DNA from: Rugosimonospora africana | Lineage (GTDB): Bacteria; Actinomycetota; Actinomycetes; Mycobacteriales; Micromonosporaceae | Direction: 5' to 3' | NCBI RefSeq assembly: GCF_016862975.1 | Contig: NZ_BONZ01000105.1 | Location: forward strand, 1 to 52,081 | DNA: 52,081 nucleotides | Shown here: positions 37,678-45,882 of the stretch, piece by piece | Layout of the letters: each line of letters begins with the position of its first letter | Position numbering within the stretch: the stretch's first letter is position 1 | Notes under the pieces: model-generated | Databases searched by the model: none | What the model saw: only the letters and a program-made list of their open reading frames with translations | What the model was told of the DNA's origin: nothing | Program-made: the position numbers and the translations under genes

Positions 37678-37752
37678 ATGGTCGCAATCGAAAACACCGG
37701 CGCGTTCAGGTCTGGAAGGCGCGCCGGGCAGTTCTTCGGGAAGTTCGTATGA
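37678..37752 (+). CDS. 24-codon ORF coupled to the Gfo/Idh gene
   Basis: A strong Shine-Dalgarno region (GGGAAGGAAGG, 37665-37675) precedes an ATG at 37678. The ORF encodes 24 residues (MVAIENTGAFRSGRRAGQFF, then GKFV) and its TGA overlaps the ATG of the oxidoreductase at 37749 by four bases. The oxidoreductase itself has only a modest GGGAAG. This looks like a translational-coupling leader ORF or a small real peptide; no homology is evident. Confidence 0.5.
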   Translation: MVAIENTGAFRSGRRAGQFFGKFV

Positions 37753-38822
37753 GCGCGGCCGACGGCTCTGCCTACGCACCCGACCCGGTGCCCGCTCCGG
37801 TCGTCGCGCCCGACGAGTTCGTGGTCGGCGCGGTACACCTCGATCACGGGCACATCTACGGCATGTGTGAGGGGCTGACCGGTGCCGGGGCGACCCTGCG
37901 CTGGGTGTACGACCCCGACCCGGCCAAGGTCGAGACGTTCCGGGCAAGGTTTCCGCACGTACGGGTCGCCCGCAGCGAGGCGGAGGTGCTCGACGATCCC
38001 GAGGTGCGTCTGGTCGCCGGGGCCGCCGTGACCTCCGAACGGTGCGCTCTCGGCTTGCGTGTCATGGACGCGGGCAAGGACTACTTCACGGACAAGGCAC
38101 CGCTCACGACTCTGGAGCAACTCGACGCGGCTCGTGTGGCCACAGCGCGGACGGGCCTCAAGTACGCCGTCTACTACTCGGAGCGCATCCACGTCGAAGC
38201 CGCAGTCCTCGCCGATCAGCTCATAGCCAGAGGGTCGATCGGGCGAGTGTTGCAAGTGATCGGGATCGGCCCGCATCGGCTCGGCACGGGACGGCCCGAC
38301 TGGTTCTTCGTCAAAGAGAGGTACGGCGGGATCCTCTGCGACATCGGTAGCCACAATTTCGAGCAGATGCTGCACTACGCGGGCGCGCGGGACGCCTCGG
38401 TGGCCTACTCGGCGATAGCCAACTACCACCATCCTGAGCACCCCGAACTCGACGACTTCGGTGAGGCGTCGATCGTCATGGACAACGGCAGCAGCGGGTA
38501 CTGCCGGGTCGACTGGTTCACGCCGGACGGGCTCAGTACGTGGGGCGACGGGCGCACGCTCATCCTCGGTACCGATGGATACATTGAGCTGCGCAAGTAC
38601 GTGAACGTCGGAACGGACGAAGGACCCGGACACGTGTTCCTCGTCGACCAGACCGGTGAGCACCATCTGGCGGCCGGCGGAAAAGTCGGGTATCCGTTTT
38701 TCGGTCAACTGATCCTCGACTGCCTGAACCGGACCGAGAACGCCATGTCGCAAGACCACGCGTTCAAGGCCGCGGAGCTGAGCGTCCACGCACAGCTGGG
38801 CGCGCGGGTGCTCGCGCCGTAG
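37749..38822 (+). CDS. Gfo/Idh/MocA-family oxidoreductase
   Basis: 357 residues. The N-terminal Rossmann region reads VVGAVHLDHGHIYGMCEGLT and LRWVYDPDPAKVETF, without the canonical GxGxxG. The usual EKP is DKAP (YFTDKAPLTTLEQL), keeping the catalytic-type Lys. The C-terminal alpha/beta domain contains GGILCDIGSHNFEQMLHY, with the conserved D and H positions. Family members oxidise or epimerise sugars or sugar acids with NAD(P). It lies in the LacI cluster and probably acts on an intracellular sugar released by GH2. The open frame upstream of 37749 is not coding-like. Confidence 0.85.
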   Translation: MSAADGSAYAPDPVPAPVVAPDEFVVGAVHLDHGHIYGMCEGLTGAGATLRWVYDPDPAKVETFRARFPHVRVARSEAEVLDDPEVRLVAGAAVTSERCALGLRVMDAGKDYFTDKAPLTTLEQLDAARVATARTGLKYAVYYSERIHVEAAVLADQLIARGSIGRVLQVIGIGPHRLGTGRPDWFFVKERYGGILCDIGSHNFEQMLHYAGARDASVAYSAIANYHHPEHPELDDFGEASIVMDNGSSGYCRVDWFTPDGLSTWGDGRTLILGTDGYIELRKYVNVGTDEGPGHVFLVDQTGEHHLAAGGKVGYPFFGQLILDCLNRTENAMSQDHAFKAAELSVHAQLGARVLAP

Positions 38823-38903
38823 CCTGCGTGGCAGCGGGAACCCGAGGAGGGACGCGTGTGGTCACCGCCAGACGAGTCGGCGTGGCACGACCCACATTGA
38901 CCG

Positions 38904-38942
38904 TTCGACGCGCGCGATGCAACGTTATAGTGCAACGTTGAA
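38904..38942 (+). promoter_or_regulatory. Autoregulated lacI promoter with double operator
   Basis: TTCGAC at 38904-38909 and TATAGT at 38926-38931 form a plausible promoter with a 16-bp spacer. Two operator cores, CAACGTTA (38920-38927) and CAACGTTG (38933-38940), overlap the -10 and the expected start of transcription, with centres 13 bp apart. The repressor gene follows at 39007, so this is a typical autoregulatory arrangement. Confidence 0.65.
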
Positions 38943-39006
38943 GCATGATGAACTTGTGTGTTCCGGACGTCAAGAGTGCCGGGTGCAAACCTCGTGAGGT
39001 GGTGAC

Positions 39007-40050
39007 GTGGCCAGCCGGGCAGAACCCCGAGCCCCGGGGCTCAAGGACGTGGCGGCCGAGGCGAAGGTCTCGTGGAAGACCGTGTCCAATGTCGTCAACG
39101 GAACTGGCCGCGTCGGCGAACAGACGCGCAAGCGTGTCGAAGACGCGATCCAGAGACTTGGATACCGACCGAGCGTCATCGGTCGGCAATTACGGTCTGG
39201 CCGGACGGGCATCCTGGCGCTTGCCGTGCCGGAGATCGGCCACCCCTACTTCTCCTGGCTTGCACAGGAGACGATCAGGGCTGCGCGGGTGCGCGGCTAC
39301 CGCGTGTTCATCGACCAGACCGGCGGTGATCGGGCGACCGAAGCGGTCGTCGCGCGAGGCTACGATGAGAGGTTGTTCGACGGGATCGTCTTCTCCCCGC
39401 TGGAACTGAGCCTCTCCGAAGCAATCGAGTTGGAGCGCGACACACCCCTCGTCCTACTCGGCGAGCGGTCCGTCGGGTCTTCCGGTGCGAATGTGGACCA
39501 CGTCAGCATCGACAACGTCGGCGCCGCGCGCGACGCCGTCCACCATCTTGTCGCCACGGGACGCCATCGGTTGGCCTTCGTCGGGGTGGAGCCGGGCGGC
39601 CCCGATCGCACGGGTGCGTTGCGACTGAAGGGGTTCCACGAGGGTCTCAGGGCGGAGGACCTTTCTCCAGACCCGACGATGGAACGACCCGTCACGGCCT
39701 TCACGCGGGCCGAGGGTTCCCGCGTCATCGAAGCGCTGCTGCCGCGGATCAACCAGCTCGACGGGATCTTGTTCGCGAACGACCAACTCGCGCTCGGAGC
39801 CTTGCACGCGCTGCGAATGAACGGCATCCGTGTCCCGCACGACATCGGCGTCGTCGGCTGGGATAACATCGAGGACGGTCGATACTCAAACCCCACGCTG
39901 ACCACGATCGCCCCGGACGTCGAGAAGATCGCGGAATCGGCGGTGTCGCGCGTGCTGGCCATGATCGATGGCGCTGCCGTCGAACCGCTGGACGTCGTGG
40001 CACCACACCGTCTGCTCGTGCGTGAGAGTACGGCCGTCACGGAATCCTGA
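39007..40050 (+). CDS. LacI-family transcriptional regulator
   Basis: 347 residues. The LacI helix-turn-helix reads LKDVAAEAKVSWKTVSNVVN followed by the hinge region, and the periplasmic-binding-like sensor domain includes GIVFSPLELS, HVSIDNVGAARDAVHHL and DGILFANDQLALGAL. A GTG start follows GAGGTGG. Sites with CAACGTTG lie upstream of this gene, the GH2 gene and the next oxidoreductase, so I infer that it represses the cluster and responds to a sugar released from the substrate. Confidence 0.92.
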   Translation: MASRAEPRAPGLKDVAAEAKVSWKTVSNVVNGTGRVGEQTRKRVEDAIQRLGYRPSVIGRQLRSGRTGILALAVPEIGHPYFSWLAQETIRAARVRGYRVFIDQTGGDRATEAVVARGYDERLFDGIVFSPLELSLSEAIELERDTPLVLLGERSVGSSGANVDHVSIDNVGAARDAVHHLVATGRHRLAFVGVEPGGPDRTGALRLKGFHEGLRAEDLSPDPTMERPVTAFTRAEGSRVIEALLPRINQLDGILFANDQLALGALHALRMNGIRVPHDIGVVGWDNIEDGRYSNPTLTTIAPDVEKIAESAVSRVLAMIDGAAVEPLDVVAPHRLLVRESTAVTES

Positions 40051-40087
40051 GCGGCTCCGCGCTGCGAGACGGATCGCGCGCCCATTG

Positions 40088-40101
40088 ATTCAACGTTGCA
40101 C
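40088..40101. promoter_or_regulatory. LacI-type operator before the second Gfo/Idh gene
   Basis: ATTCAACGTTGCAC contains the perfect core CAACGTTG (40091-40098) and reads as GTGCAACGTTGAAT on the other strand, very close to the site at 38931-38943. Confidence 0.7.
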
Positions 40102-40300
40102 TAGAGGCGGATTGGCTGTTGAATGCATCGCGGCGGGCTCGCACGGGCGGCGGACAGCCGCCGGCGGGCTGACCGTCACCGTACGGCCGTCGAGAACTGG
40201 TGCGAAGCGGTGGCGCGGACCGGGAGAACGTTCACCGAGCTCGGGGCGCCATGGACCCGGGACTGGACCGAGACGGCAGACAGATCGGAGTGACCACGGC

Positions 40301-41503
40301 ATGACCAGCAAGATCACCGTTGCCCTCGTGGGAGACGGCGTCATCGCTGCCACCCACGCGCGCGCACTGGCACAACAGGGCGAGTTCATCGTGACCGCGC
40401 TCGTCGACCCGAACCCCGATGCCCGAACGACGCTCGCCAAGGTGATCGCGAGCGACACCCCGTGGGCGCCACCAGAGCAGTACGCCAGCCTCTCTGAGCT
40501 GATCGCCGCAGGTGTGACCGATGCGGTGGTCATCACAACCCCGAGCGGCACGCACGCCGAGCTCGCGCTCGAGGCGGTAGCCGCTGGGGCCCACGTCGTG
40601 ATCGAGAAGCCGCTCGACACGACGGTGGGGAAGTCGCTCCCGCTCGCCGCCGCGGCCCGCGCAGCCACGGCACGCGGGCAAGTCGTGAGCGTCATCAGCC
40701 AGCATCGCTTCGACCCGGCATCAGTCGTCGTCGCAGATGCCGCGCACAGAGGGGAGTTCGGCCGGGTCACGAGTGCCGTCGCGACCGTCGCCTGGTGGCG
40801 CAGCCAGGAGTATTACGACTCCGGCGACTGGCGCGGTACATGGTCACTCGACGGTGGCGGTTCGACCATGAACCAGGGCGTTCACACTGTCGACCTGCTC
40901 GTTTGGTTCCTCGGCGAGCCGGTGGCAGTCTTCGCCTACGCGGCGACCCTGGCTCACGAACGGATCGAGGTCGAGGACACTCTCGTCGCCACCGTCCGGT
41001 TCGCGAGCGGCGCTATCGCGGTGCTGCACACGACGACCTCCGCGTTCCCCGGTCTCTCGGTGCGCATCAACCTGCACGGGTCCAAGGGGTCGGCGCTCAT
41101 CGAACGCGACCAACTCGAGTACTTCTATGCCGAACCCGCGGAAGGACTTGATCCCGCGATCCTCGGCGACACCCACGTCGACCCGACGCGCGAGGGGCCT
41201 CGCAACCGCGCCGCGGACCTCGTGTCCGGCGAGCACGTCAGAGGTGGATCGATCCCGGATGACGCCTTCGTGCAGGGCCACCGGCGGCAGTACGACGACA
41301 TCGCCGCAGCCATCCGAGAGGCACGCGCACCCGCCGTCGGCGTCGAGGACGCCCTCCTGTCCCTCGCCGTCGTGCGCGCCGTGTACGTCTCGGCCGCCCT
41401 CGGGTGCGAGGTGTCCGTCGCACGTATCCTCGCGGGGGAGTGGGACGACATCGTCGTCAGCCCCGAGATCGCCGGCGTAGTGGGGAGCGATCCCCGTTCG
41501 TGA
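40301..41503 (+). CDS. Gfo/Idh/MocA-family oxidoreductase
   Basis: 400 residues. The Rossmann motif is VALVGDGVIAATHARAL. EKPLDT carries the conserved Lys, and GGSTMNQGVHTVDLLVWFLG is the conserved C-terminal-domain helix with Asn and His. The ATG at 40301 has GGAG ten bases upstream; the open frame to 39968 is a shadow of the LacI 3' end. A dehydrogenase or epimerase of the LacI cluster, probably for the same sugar as the enzyme at 37749. Confidence 0.88.
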   Translation: MTSKITVALVGDGVIAATHARALAQQGEFIVTALVDPNPDARTTLAKVIASDTPWAPPEQYASLSELIAAGVTDAVVITTPSGTHAELALEAVAAGAHVVIEKPLDTTVGKSLPLAAAARAATARGQVVSVISQHRFDPASVVVADAAHRGEFGRVTSAVATVAWWRSQEYYDSGDWRGTWSLDGGGSTMNQGVHTVDLLVWFLGEPVAVFAYAATLAHERIEVEDTLVATVRFASGAIAVLHTTTSAFPGLSVRINLHGSKGSALIERDQLEYFYAEPAEGLDPAILGDTHVDPTREGPRNRAADLVSGEHVRGGSIPDDAFVQGHRRQYDDIAAAIREARAPAVGVEDALLSLAVVRAVYVSAALGCEVSVARILAGEWDDIVVSPEIAGVVGSDPRS

Positions 41504-41706
41504 TCGTCGTCGGCGCACTGCGCGGGCAGGGACTGTGGCCGGTGCGGTTGCGCGGCCGACGTCATCGACGTGACGCCCGCGCCGTGCCGCTCGACCACGA
41601 GTGGAAGGTGCGCGGCGTCTGGGTGCCGGCCGGGCCGCAGCGAGGGCTGGTGGCGCGCGGTGGGTCCGACGCGCGTGGCTTCGAGGTACTCATGGGAGTC
41701 TATTGA
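41500..41706 (+). CDS. Small Arg-rich ORF, doubtful
   Basis: A GTG overlaps the stop of the preceding gene (GTGA, 41500-41503) and opens 68 codons (VIVVGALRGQGLWPVRLRGR and onward). The coupling matches the style of other junctions here, but the composition is Arg-rich and no domain is visible, so it may be chance. Confidence 0.25.
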   Translation: MIVVGALRGQGLWPVRLRGRRHRRDARAVPLDHEWKVRGVWVPAGPQRGLVARGGSDARGFEVLMGVY

Positions 41707-41748
41707 CAATCCCTTAGGGCGGCTGTACACATCTGAGAGAGCGCTCTC
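41703..41748 (+). promoter_or_regulatory. Promoter with overlapping palindromic operator for GH16 gene
   Basis: TTGACA (41703-41708), a 17-bp spacer and TACACA (41726-41731) form a good vegetative promoter. A perfect 12-bp palindrome GAGAGCGCTCTC (41737-41748) lies at the expected transcription start. It resembles operators of CebR-like LacI repressors (GAGCGCTC core) by form. It precedes the GH16 start by about 170 bp. Confidence 0.75.
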
Positions 41749-41918
41749 ACGACTGGGACGTTCACTCGCAGATCACAGTTTCTCTCGTGAGGGCCTAAGG
41801 ATGCCACCGGCGAGTGCTGGCATCGATGGGAGCGCTCTACCGGCCGCTCACGATCGGCACCACCGCCTGCCGCGCGCCCAGCGCGGTTTCCGGCGTTCCC
41901 TCCGTCCTAAGGAACCCG

Positions 41919-43331
41919 ATGAGACCCAACCCACGGAAACGACCGCACAGATCGCGTCTCGTCCTGGCCGGGCTCGCCACCCTCGCCATGGCCGCTGCCT
42001 CACTGGCGACCGCGTTGAACGCCGGCGCCGCGGTTCCGCCGCCTCCATCCGGCTGGACAACCGTGTTCAGCGACGACTTCACCGGTGCCGCCGGCACCGG
42101 CGTGAACACCGGCAACTGGCTCTACGATCTCGGCCACGGCTACGCCGGAGGGGCGGGCAACTGGGGCACCGGTGAGGTCGAGTCGATGACCAACAGCACC
42201 CAGAATGTGTACCAGGACGGCAGCGGCCACCTCGTCATCAAGCCGGTCCGGGACGGCTCCGGCAACTGGACGTCCGGCCGGATCGAGACCCAGCGCACCG
42301 ACTTCGCCGCGCCGGCCGGAGGCAAGCTGCGCATCGAGGCGTCCATCCAACAGCCGAACGTCAGCGGAGCCGCCGCCCTCGGCTACTGGCCGGCCTTCTG
42401 GGCGCTCGGCGCGGCGGCCCGACCGGTCGGTGCGACCAACTGGCCGGGCATCGGCGAGTGGGACGTCATGGAGGACATCAACGGACTCAGCTCCGAGTTC
42501 GGCACTCTCCACTGTGGAGTCAGTCCGGGCGGTCCGTGCAACGAGACCACCGGCATCGGCAGCGGACAGCGCGCCTGCGGCGGATGCCAGACCGGTTACC
42601 ACACCTATGCGCTGGAATACGATCGGAGCGTCTCGCCCGAGCAATTGCGCTGGTACTTGGACGGCAACAACTTCTTCACCGTCAACGCCAACCAGGTCGA
42701 CGCGACTACCTGGAACAACGCCACCCACCACGGCTTCTTCATCATCCTCAACGTGGCGATCGGCGGTGGCTTCCCCGGCGCGTTCGGCGGCGGCCCGACC
42801 GGCTCCACAGCCTCGGGCGTACCGATGAACGTGGACTACGTCGCGGTGTACACCTCCGGCGGCGGCAGCACGCCTCCGCCCACAGCCAGCGCCACCCCGA
42901 CCGGCGGCGGCACCGGCGGTGTCAACGCGTACGCCACCATCCAGGCCGAGTCCGCCAACGCCCAGTCCGGTACCCAGACCGAGGCGACCACGGACACCGG
43001 CGGCGGACAGGATGTGGGTTTCATCGCCAATGGCGACTGGCTCCAGTTCAACAACGTGAACTTTGGCTCCACTGCCGCACGGCAGTTCAACGGCCGTGTC
43101 GCCTCCGGCGCCGCTGGCGGCGTCAGCGGACTGGTCGAGGTGCGCCTGGACTCCCGATCCAACTCGCCCATCGGAAGCTTCGCCGTCGGCAACACCGGAG
43201 GCTGGCAGAGCTGGCGAACGGTGCCGGCGAACGTCTCCGCAGTCACCGGCACCCACACGGTCTACATCACCTTCACCAGCGGGCAACCAGCCGACTTCGT
43301 CAACCTCAACTGGCTCAGCTTCGGCCACTGA
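41919..43331 (+). CDS. Secreted GH16 endo-beta-glucanase with CBM6
   Basis: 470 residues. The start at 41919 has AAGGAA upstream and gives a Sec signal (residues 1-38). The GH16 domain spans about 45-285, with the catalytic E-x-D-x-x-E as Glu180, Asp182 and Glu185 in GEWDVMED; WPAFWALG and NVAIGGGFPG are typical of laminarinase-type GH16. After a Pro/Thr/Gly linker, a CBM6-type module (IQAESANAQSGTQTE ... NLNWLSFG) fills residues about 330-470. It is probably a secreted beta-1,3-(1,4)-glucanase. It is monocistronic, with its own promoter and a terminator at 43360-43400. Confidence 0.92.
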   Translation: MRPNPRKRPHRSRLVLAGLATLAMAAASLATALNAGAAVPPPPSGWTTVFSDDFTGAAGTGVNTGNWLYDLGHGYAGGAGNWGTGEVESMTNSTQNVYQDGSGHLVIKPVRDGSGNWTSGRIETQRTDFAAPAGGKLRIEASIQQPNVSGAAALGYWPAFWALGAAARPVGATNWPGIGEWDVMEDINGLSSEFGTLHCGVSPGGPCNETTGIGSGQRACGGCQTGYHTYALEYDRSVSPEQLRWYLDGNNFFTVNANQVDATTWNNATHHGFFIILNVAIGGGFPGAFGGGPTGSTASGVPMNVDYVAVYTSGGGSTPPPTASATPTGGGTGGVNAYATIQAESANAQSGTQTEATTDTGGGQDVGFIANGDWLQFNNVNFGSTAARQFNGRVASGAAGGVSGLVEVRLDSRSNSPIGSFAVGNTGGWQSWRTVPANVSAVTGTHTVYITFTSGQPADFVNLNWLSFGH

Positions 43332-43359
43332 CCGGCCTGGTCGAGTCGAATCCGACGAT

Positions 43360-43400
43360 CCCCGCCGGCCCACGCGACCCATCGCGTCAGGCCGGCGGGG
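43360..43400. terminator. GC-rich hairpin after the GH16 gene
   Basis: An outer 11-bp stem (CCCCGCCGGCC with GGCCGGCGGGG) encloses an inner ACGCGA/TCGCGT stem. It lies about 29 bp after the stop and lacks a U-tract. Confidence 0.75.
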
Positions 43401-43439
43401 TACCAGGATCGCGCCAAAGCCCCCGGTCCCCGCGGCCGC

Positions 43440-43745
43440 GGCGCGAGATCTGCGCCCTCGGCCGCACCGCCGAACGGTATCTGGATGCTGCACGGCGTGC
43501 GGCCGCGTTGTTGGCGCAGCATGGGCGGGCGGCGTGAGGATTGCCGACAGGCGGGTCAGGAGGCCATGCGAAGTGACCCGGGCGCACGTGGAGGCGTTCC
43601 AAGCCCGGATGATCGAGACCCGGTCTGCGTCGACCGCGCTGAACAAGCACAAGGGCCGCAGCGTTTCTTCAAGTGGCTGATGGTCGACGAGGAGGCCATC
43701 GACCACTCGCTGATGCGGCGATTGCGGCAGCCGACGAAGCGCGGA
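43440..43745 (+). pseudogene. Decayed tyrosine-recombinase (phage-type integrase) N-terminal fragment
   Basis: Three successive frames carry the SAM-like core-binding domain of an integrase: TAERYLDAARRAAALLAQHG, then VTRAHVEAFQARMIETRSAS with TALNKHKG, then RFFKWLMVDEEAIDHSLMRR. Order and spacing match the family, but at least two frameshifts separate them and the catalytic domain is missing. It is a relic of a past integration or recombination event. Confidence 0.75.
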
Positions 43746-43940
43746 CGCCACCTGCTCGTCCAGTTGGTGATCGGTACGGATCGGTTGGCGCGGCGCAACG
43801 GTAGCGCGAACGTGTCCGTGGCCGGATGGACCAGTCGGTTGACTGATTCGGTTCCGAGTTCCATCGGGAAGGCTCTGATGTCGGGTGCCGGCAACGGCTG
43901 CGGGGCGCAGAGTCCTCGTTGGCAGGGAAGGGAGCGCGTG

Positions 43941-44363
43941 ATGGGGTACCGGTTGGTCAGGCTCGGAACGGCGATGGGCATCGGGATCGGGCTTGCCCTG
44001 GCGATCGCGGGTCCTGCCTCGGCCGATCCGTACGTGTCGTCGGATTACCATGCCGGCGACGTGTGCACGGTCGGCGACAATTGCGCAGGTTCGGCGTCGT
44101 TCATCCACTACGGCGATCACCTGTACCTGTGGGACAACGACGCTGACGGCCACTCCGTGGTCGTCAAGTACATGCGGTCGGACACCGGAAACCAGCAGAA
44201 TACTGCGTGGAACGAGCACGGCGCCTTCACGCGATCGGACCACAACATGGACATCCCCGAGTCCGGTTGGATCAAGTATCAGGTGTGTTTGGGGGAGTTC
44301 GGTGGCAAGGACATCCTCGACGACACGTGCAGCCCCTGGGGAACCGTGGAGTACGCATCGTAG
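43941..44363 (+). CDS. Small secreted protein, unknown function
   Basis: 140 residues with a GGGAAGGGAG Shine-Dalgarno and a clear Sec signal (MGYRLVRLGTAMGIGIGLAL to ASADP). The mature part of about 110 residues is Asp- and His-rich with four cysteines (CTVGDNC, KYQVC, DDTC), likely two disulfides. No known domain is recognised. The open frame extends upstream to 43485, but the integrase relic lies there. Confidence 0.65.
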   Translation: MGYRLVRLGTAMGIGIGLALAIAGPASADPYVSSDYHAGDVCTVGDNCAGSASFIHYGDHLYLWDNDADGHSVVVKYMRSDTGNQQNTAWNEHGAFTRSDHNMDIPESGWIKYQVCLGEFGGKDILDDTCSPWGTVEYAS

Positions 44364-44453
44364 AGGTTGTGGTGTCGCACGGGGGTGGACCAATGGTGCT
44401 CATGGTCCGCCGAACCTCGGCCTCGTGCCATCGAGCGGCGCGGTGTGAGCGTT

Positions 44454-44843
44454 CTACTCGGCATCCGAGTGCCTGGACCCATGCCCTGCCTTCGCCCACA
44501 GCGTGTGGCCGCCGCAGCATTCCGCCCTCAACCACAGCGGCAGCCGGAAGAACGGATCAACTGGCCCGCCCCACACCGAAGCTCCACTGGGCGGATCTGC
44601 CGGGCCGCTCAACACCGAACTCCCGCGGGACGGATCCCAAGCAGCGGCATAACCGCAAGCAGAACAGGCCAGTCTGCGCGGCCACAACGACATCCATGTG
44701 CCCTCGATGGGTCGCGGGGAGTCGACGGCGCGACGCTGGCAGCGGGGGCAGACGACATAGACGTCATCGGCCGCGAGTTCGTACAACGACCGGATCAACG
44801 GATCACGAAAGCGGTCTCGGTCAGGCGCCAGATCTTCGTCCAC
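44454..44843 (-). CDS. Zinc-ribbon protein, apparently C-terminally truncated
   Basis: 129 residues from a GTG start. Two Cys pairs (VVCPRCQRRA and LACSACGY) suggest a zinc ribbon. The later segment DPFFRLPLWLRAECCGGHTLWA resembles a small actinobacterial family as I remember it, in which the chain continues after TLWA with a helical tail. Here it switches to a short unrelated end (KAGHGSRHSDAE), so a 3' frameshift is likely. The function is unknown. Confidence 0.55.
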   Translation of the reverse strand: MDEDLAPDRDRFRDPLIRSLYELAADDVYVVCPRCQRRAVDSPRPIEGTWMSLWPRRLACSACGYAAAWDPSRGSSVLSGPADPPSGASVWGGPVDPFFRLPLWLRAECCGGHTLWAKAGHGSRHSDAE

Positions 44844-44870
44844 CGCGACATCGTCCCCGAGCGCGCTCCC

Positions 44871-45089
44871 GTGAGCACCTCGGTATCGGCGCCAGGAGCG
44901 ACCGGACTCGACTGGCCGACCGCTCTATATCCTGTTCGCCGCCCCGCCGAACTCACAGACCAGCAACGCTGGCGACGTGGCGAGGACCCGTGGTTCCTTC
45001 AACGCATCGCTGGCCAGCATCCGTCCGAGTACCGATTGATCCCAGATGGTGTGGAGTGGTGGTCTGTGACCTGGCGGCCACGTGGTTGA
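44871..45089 (+). CDS. Small hypothetical ORF upstream of DivIVA-like gene
   Basis: A GTG at 44871 opens 72 codons (TGLDWPTALYPVRRPAELTD ... YRLIPDGVEWWSVTWRP). Composition is protein-like, with a Trp-rich C-terminus, and the ORF stops 9 bp before the next gene, consistent with a two-gene unit. No Shine-Dalgarno or known domain is seen. Confidence 0.35.
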   Translation: MSTSVSAPGATGLDWPTALYPVRRPAELTDQQRWRRGEDPWFLQRIAGQHPSEYRLIPDGVEWWSVTWRPRG

Positions 45090-45098
45090 CTTTGACCC

Positions 45099-45335
45099 AT
45101 GACAAACGGATCCGGCTTCGGCATGGCCTTGCGTGGCTACGCCGTTGACGAGGTCGACGCGCTGGTCGAGCGTGCCGAAGAAGCATTGGCCACTCGCGAC
45201 ACAGTATTGCGTTGGAACGTACGCGATGCGCTCCGAACCGCAAACTTCAACACCAGCCTGCGTGGCTACAACCGACGACAGGTTGCCATGTTCCTGGAAG
45301 CGCTCGCCCGTGAGCTTGAAGGACCGGCTAACTGA
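45099..45335 (+). CDS. Small DivIVA-domain repeat protein
   Basis: 78 residues made of two DivIVA-type motifs: FGMALRGYAVDEVDALVERA at the N-terminus and FNTSLRGYNRRQVAMFLEAL at the C-terminus. In larger actinobacterial proteins this RGY-x-x-x-x-V motif is followed by coiled coils that organise polar growth; here almost only the motif pair is present. No Shine-Dalgarno is visible. It could be an adaptor or a remnant of a longer DivIVA-like protein. Confidence 0.65.
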   Translation: MTNGSGFGMALRGYAVDEVDALVERAEEALATRDTVLRWNVRDALRTANFNTSLRGYNRRQVAMFLEALARELEGPAN

Positions 45336-45435
45336 TTGATCGGGGGGTCGTCGCGCGCAGCACGGACCCCGGTCCGCGACTGCCAGCGAGACGGAGCCCA
45401 CGCGACCAACGACGACTCGGCGCCGTCGCAGATGC

Positions 45436-45882
45436 TCAACGAGCCGGTGCACCCGGTCGCTCGCTGGAGGCGATGACGGAAAAGGGGATCGGGCAGCAAT
45501 CGTTTCCGGCACAGGCGACCAGGTCATCGCAGCCGGCCCGCATCGCCGCCCGTAGCGTTTCGGCGATGACCCGCAGGTCATCGATCCTTGCCTCCACCTC
45601 GGTCAGCTTCGCCTGAGCGCGGTCCCGCAGACCGGCGGCCCGCTGCGGTCCGTGTCGATGGGCTCCGGTGTCGAGGAGTTCCGCCACTTCGTCCAGGGTG
45701 AACCCGAGCCGCTGTGCCGCTTTGATCACACGCAGCACGGTGATCGCTTCGAAGGAATAGAGGCGGTGACCGCCCAGGCTGCGGTCCGGCTCGGGGAGCA
45801 GGCCCCGGCGTTCGTAGTAGCGCAGCGTCTGTACGTTCACGCCGGCCGCGGCGGCGACCTGGCTGCTCCGCAAGGCGCTCAC
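45436..45882 (-). CDS. MerR-family transcriptional regulator with C-terminal cysteines
   Basis: 148 residues. The winged helix reads RSSQVAAAAGVNVQTLRYYE and RRGLLPEPDRSLGGHRLYS, followed by a dimerisation helix. The C-terminal tail has four cysteines (AGCDDLVACAGNDCCPIPF), which suggests metal or thiol sensing. The GTG start overlaps the stop of the upstream partner gene (GTGA, 45879-45882). The inferred promoter lies before the partner gene, so the regulator would be autoregulated. Confidence 0.9.
   Translation of the reverse strand: MSALRSSQVAAAAGVNVQTLRYYERRGLLPEPDRSLGGHRLYSFEAITVLRVIKAAQRLGFTLDEVAELLDTGAHRHGPQRAAGLRDRAQAKLTEVEARIDDLRVIAETLRAAMRAGCDDLVACAGNDCCPIPFSVIASSERPGAPAR

Noticed and set aside
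44925-45581. 218-codon minus-strand ORF
   Set aside because: Antisense to the DivIVA-motif gene and overlapping the MerR 3' end; no recognisable domain.
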